A stretch of DNA of 10,251 nt, taken from positions 1 to 10,251 of the forward strand of contig DMAT01000293.1 of the NCBI GenBank assembly GCA_003451635.1, given 5' to 3'. This stretch comes from Syntrophus sp. (in: bacteria) (GTDB lineage Bacteria > Desulfobacterota > Syntrophia > Syntrophales > UBA8958). The notes beneath the pieces are model-generated. The model searched no databases. It saw nothing but the letters and a program-made list of their open reading frames with translations, and had not been told where the DNA came from. Of the stretch, positions 7,683-10,251 are shown one piece after another (the stretch's first letter is position 1; every line of letters begins with the position of its first letter). The translations under genes and the position numbers were made by a program.

Positions 7683-7688
7683 CCTCCT
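7683..7688 (-). promoter_or_regulatory. Ribosome binding site supporting the GTG start of the lipoprotein gene
   Basis: The minus strand reads AGGAGG within a longer GAGGAGGAG, seven bases before the GTG at 7675. The encoded N-terminus begins directly ahead of a proper lipoprotein signal, so the non-ATG start is well supported. Confidence 0.75.
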
Positions 7689-7698
7689 CAATCACTAA

Positions 7699-7727
7699 TA
7701 TTTAGAAGCTTTACTCTTCTGCATCAA
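7699..7727 (-). promoter_or_regulatory. Possible sigma-70-type promoter for the lipoprotein/G8 operon
   Basis: In the AT-rich 56-base gap after rfbD the minus strand has TTGATG (7727-7722), a 17-base spacer, then TAAATA (7704-7699). The -35 matches four of six consensus bases and the -10 only three. The placement, just upstream of a strong ribosome binding site, would give a leader of roughly 20 bases. A short inverted repeat (AGAAG/CTTCT, 7704-7720) overlaps the spacer and could be an operator or a weak hairpin. The evidence is weak; read-through from rfbD is equally possible. Confidence 0.25.
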
Positions 7728-7731
7728 TAAG

Positions 7732-8583
7732 TCATCTGCGGAATTCGGTGTGTTCGATATAGTCCCGCAGGGCCAACTGCCAGAAGCGCAGGATGTTTCC
7801 CGTGGCATCGGTGAACTTCCGGGTGCCAAGGACGCTGTATGCCGGTCGTGACGCCGGCAGGTTGAGATCTTTTGTCTGAATGGGTTCAACGGCAACATGC
7901 TCAAGTCCCGCATATTCCAGGATCTTCTTCGCGAAAGTATGCCAGGTGCAGGAACCCCGGTTGGTCACATGAAAGATCCCCTGGCAATGCTGCTCCAGGA
8001 GGACCTGGACGGCGGCGGCCAGATCCCGGCTGTAGGTTGGCGAGCCGGTCTGATCATCGACGACACGCAGGGTATCTGTCTGTCTTGCCTTTCCCAGAAT
8101 AGTCTTGACAAAATTCTTCCCCGAGCGGCCATAAAGCCAGGCCGTGCGGATCAGGAGATAATTGTCGCAGTATTCCTGAAGATACTTCTCCCCGGCGGCC
8201 TTGGATTGGGCGTAAATGCCGCGCGGCGAGGGGACGTTGTCTTCGAGATAGGAGGTTCCCTTGGTCCCGTCAAAGACGTAATCCGTACTGAAATGGACAA
8301 TCCGGATATTCTTCTTTTCGCAGGCGAGGGCCACATTTCTGACCCCTTCGGCATTTACGGCGAAACACGCGTCCCCGTCCTTTTCGGCCCCGTCAACATT
8401 GGTGTAGGCGGCGGCGTTGATAACAACATCGGGTTTTATCTCGGTGATTACCTGGCGGCACGATTCGGGAGAGGTGATGTCGAAATCCCCGACGTCCTTA
8501 CCCGTCACTTCGTGAGCGACGCCAAGACGCCACATGAGATCCGTCCCCAGCATGCCCTTGTGGCCCAAAACAAGAATCTTCAT
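7732..8583 (-). CDS. rfbD: dTDP-4-dehydrorhamnose reductase (RmlD)
   Basis: Cytoplasmic NAD(P)H-dependent reductase that makes dTDP-L-rhamnose from dTDP-4-dehydro-L-rhamnose, the last step in the rhamnose donor pathway for O-antigen and other surface glycans. At 283 residues it has the usual family length. Visible features: the Rossmann nucleotide-binding motif GHKGMLG (7-13); NAAAYTNVDGAEKD (56-69); HFSTDYVFDG (97-106), a family hallmark; the catalytic YxxxK as Y124 and K128 in YAQSK; RTAWLYG (146-152); and a substrate-domain motif ASRPAYSVL (244-252). The ATG start is followed at once by the beta-strand MKILVLG, leaving no room for a shorter start; its ribosome binding site is weak. It lies 50 bases after truA. 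The partner genes rfbA, rfbB and rfbC are not in the window. Identification is confident; a related sugar-nucleotide reductase specificity cannot be excluded. Confidence 0.93.
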   Translation of the reverse strand: MKILVLGHKGMLGTDLMWRLGVAHEVTGKDVGDFDITSPESCRQVITEIKPDVVINAAAYTNVDGAEKDGDACFAVNAEGVRNVALACEKKNIRIVHFSTDYVFDGTKGTSYLEDNVPSPRGIYAQSKAAGEKYLQEYCDNYLLIRTAWLYGRSGKNFVKTILGKARQTDTLRVVDDQTGSPTYSRDLAAAVQVLLEQHCQGIFHVTNRGSCTWHTFAKKILEYAGLEHVAVEPIQTKDLNLPASRPAYSVLGTRKFTDATGNILRFWQLALRDYIEHTEFRR

Positions 8584-8633
8584 GATTAATTACTTTCTGT
8601 CTGAAATCTTTGGGGAATGTTTCGCCGCCGTCG

Positions 8634-9380
8634 TCAGTAGAGGACTTCTTTAAGAAACAAACCCTGCGGCGGCGCCGTCATGCCGGCCAGCTTCCGGTCG
8701 CGACCTTTCAGAACGGCCGCTACGTCCTCGGGGGGCCTTTTTTTTCTTCCCACCTCGACCAGGGTGCCGATAATCGTCCTTACCATATACCGCAAAAAGC
8801 CGTCTGCCTCCACAAAGATTTTAATCAAAGGGTGTTCAGCGGAAAAAGAATTCACAATCTCAATCCTTTTGATTTCCCTTTCAAAAGAGATCACGTCAGT
8901 GTGGACGGAGCTGAAGGAGGTAAAATCATGTCGGCCGATCAGACTAAGGGCGGCCTGCCCCATGAGCTCTAGATCCAGGGGGCAGTGGATGATCCATGCA
9001 TAGCGGCGATAGAGGACGGTCCGGGTGGGGCTGTTGTATAGCTGATAAAGATAAATCTTGCCTTTGGCATCGATCCGGGCATGAAATTCTTCGTCCGCCT
9101 CCTCAAGGGATTTCAAGACGATATCGGCCGGCAGGAGGCTGTTGATTCCCTTCCAGATATTATTGGCGGGGATTCCGCAGGCCGTCTTGAAGTGGGCAAC
9201 CTGGGCAAGGGCGTGCACCCCGGCGTCGGTCCGCCCGGAACCGATGACATTTACATGCTCCCCGGTGACGACGGCGATCTTCTCCTCGAGGACCTGCTGG
9301 ACGGACAGGCCGTTTTTCTGGCGCTGCCAGCCGTGATAGCCGCTGCCGTCGTATTCGATAACCATTTTCAGGTTACGCAT
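8634..9380 (-). CDS. truA: tRNA pseudouridine(38-40) synthase TruA
   Basis: Cytoplasmic enzyme that isomerises uridines 38, 39 and 40 in the anticodon stem-loop of many tRNAs. Its 248 residues match the family norm. The catalytic aspartate is D52 in the signature GSGRTDAGVHALAQV (47-61). Other landmarks are the N-terminal strand VIEYDGSGYHGWQRQ (7-21), the FHARIDAKGKIYLY segment (99-112), RHDFTSFSS (150-158) and FLRYMVRTIIGTLVEVG (195-211), the usual C-terminal region. The start at 9380 lies 11 bases after the pgk stop and has no clear ribosome binding site, so translational coupling to pgk is likely; Met6 at 9365 is a possible alternative, leaving only one residue ahead of the conserved IEYDG. 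There is nothing odd in the sequence. Confidence 0.96.
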   Translation of the reverse strand: MRNLKMVIEYDGSGYHGWQRQKNGLSVQQVLEEKIAVVTGEHVNVIGSGRTDAGVHALAQVAHFKTACGIPANNIWKGINSLLPADIVLKSLEEADEEFHARIDAKGKIYLYQLYNSPTRTVLYRRYAWIIHCPLDLELMGQAALSLIGRHDFTSFSSVHTDVISFEREIKRIEIVNSFSAEHPLIKIFVEADGFLRYMVRTIIGTLVEVGRKKRPPEDVAAVLKGRDRKLAGMTAPPQGLFLKEVLY

Positions 9381-9391
9381 TATCGGAGGCT

Positions 9392-10251
9392 TTATAAAGC
9401 GCCGCCGCAGGCGTCAAGGGCCGCGATGGCCGGGAGTTCCTTGCCCTCCAGCAGTTCCAGGGATGCCCCGCCGCCCGTGGAGATGTAGGTGATCTTGTCG
9501 CTTTCTCCGGTCTTGTGGACGGCCACATCCGTATCGCCGCCGCCGACGATGGTCATGGCGTAGGAGTTGGCTACGCTGTGCACCATGGCTGCTGTTCCCC
9601 GTCCGAAGGCGTCGATCTCAAAGACCCCCATCGGTCCGTTCCAGACGATGGTCTTGGCGTTGGCCAGGGCCTCGGTGAAGAGGGTGATCGTAGCCGGGCC
9701 GATGTCCAGGCCCATCCAGTGGCTGTTCATTTCCTGGATGGGGACGATCTTGGTTTCCGCTTCGGCGCTCATCTCCGGGGCCATGACGCAGTCCACGGGA
9801 AGATAGAATTTGACCCCGAGTTCCTTCGCGGTTTTCATGACTTCTGCGGCCATGGGCATCAGGTCCTCTTCCACGAGGGACTTGCCGACCTCGTATCCGG
9901 CTGCTTTCAGGAAGGTGAAAGCCATCCCGCCGCCGATGATCATTTTATCAACCCTTTTAATCAGGTTGACCAGGGCTTCCAGTTTGCCGGAGACCTTGGA
10001 TCCGCCGATGATGGCCACGAAGGGCCGCGCCGGTTTCTCCAGGCATTTCTGGAAGTAATTGACCTCCTTTTTCATCAGAAATCCGCCGCCGCACTCCTTG
10101 ACGAATTTTGTGATCGCGACGTTGGAGGCATGGGTCCGGTGGGCGTTGCCAAAGGCGTCGTCGATATAGACATCGGCATAGGCGGCCAATTGGCGGGCGA
10201 ATCCTTCGTCGTTCTTCTCCTCTTCGGAATGAAACCGGAGGTTTTCCAGGA
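9392..10251 (-). CDS. pgk: Phosphoglycerate kinase (5' end outside window)
   Basis: Glycolytic enzyme that transfers the phosphate of 1,3-bisphosphoglycerate to ADP. The 285 residues visible are the C-terminal part; about 110 N-terminal residues lie beyond the right edge. The frame is open to the window end, beginning LENLRFHSEEEKND, a strongly conserved PGK segment. Further landmarks, counted from the first visible residue: DVYIDDAFGNAHRTHAS (26-42), the nucleotide-domain GGSKVSGKLEAL (82-93), GGGMAFTFLKA (106-116), VWNGPMGVFE (202-211) with the ATP-site glutamate, GGGDTDVAV (236-244) and the closing STGGGASLELLEGKELP (257-273). There is no in-frame ATG near 10189; the base triplet there is TTG and is internal. 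truA follows after 11 bases, so the two are probably co-transcribed. Confidence 0.97.
   Translation of the reverse strand, partial: LENLRFHSEEEKNDEGFARQLAAYADVYIDDAFGNAHRTHASNVAITKFVKECGGGFLMKKEVNYFQKCLEKPARPFVAIIGGSKVSGKLEALVNLIKRVDKMIIGGGMAFTFLKAAGYEVGKSLVEEDLMPMAAEVMKTAKELGVKFYLPVDCVMAPEMSAEAETKIVPIQEMNSHWMGLDIGPATITLFTEALANAKTIVWNGPMGVFEIDAFGRGTAAMVHSVANSYAMTIVGGGDTDVAVHKTGESDKITYISTGGGASLELLEGKELPAIAALDACGGAL

Noticed and set aside
7897..8589. Plus-strand open frame of 230 codons opposite rfbD
   Set aside because: It is the exact shadow of rfbD, which carries catalytic and cofactor motifs; the antisense translation shows no family features.

Overview
The window is a compact bacterial segment in which every gene I can support lies on the minus strand, so the operon reads from position 10251 down to 1. 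Moderate-to-high GC, strong AGGAGG ribosome binding sites, a cell-wide housekeeping cluster (pgk, truA) and large exported beta-helix proteins suggest a Gram-negative bacterium. My best guess is a deltaproteobacterial/Desulfobacterota lineage such as a Syntrophales relative. That placement is inference from gene style and not demonstrated.

Right part (10251 to 7732): the C-terminal two thirds of phosphoglycerate kinase (pgk, cut by the window edge), tRNA pseudouridine synthase A (truA) 11 bp downstream, then dTDP-4-dehydrorhamnose reductase (rfbD/rmlD) 50 bp further on. These three are ordinary and intact as far as they are visible.

Middle and left part (7675 to 417): two very large secreted-protein genes separated by 17 bp. 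The first encodes a 919-residue lipoprotein that joins a GNA1162/DUF799-type (CsgG/TolB-N-like) domain, an Ig-like segment, a fibronectin type III domain and two parallel beta-helix blocks that look like an internal duplication. The second encodes a Cys-rich exported protein of about 1490 residues with a G8 domain and a CEMIP/TMEM2-like beta-helix core. A module that normally sits just after the G8 domain recurs at its extreme C-terminus. A weak promoter candidate lies before the lipoprotein gene.

Left edge (441 to 1): the start of a third membrane-anchored or secreted protein with a carboxypeptidase-regulatory-like domain, cut by the window. Its start codon is unclear because a GC-rich hairpin (REP-like) and a G-tract sit where the translation start should be.

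Together, genes from 7675 leftward look like a cell-surface module: an outer-membrane-targeted lipoprotein with an extended beta-helix, a large extracellular G8/beta-helix protein that may bind or cleave a polysaccharide, and a third envelope protein. Its proximity to a rhamnose-precursor gene fits a surface-glycan theme, but that link is only circumstantial. No tRNA, rRNA, CRISPR array, insertion sequence or intergenic stretch longer than 300 bases was seen.
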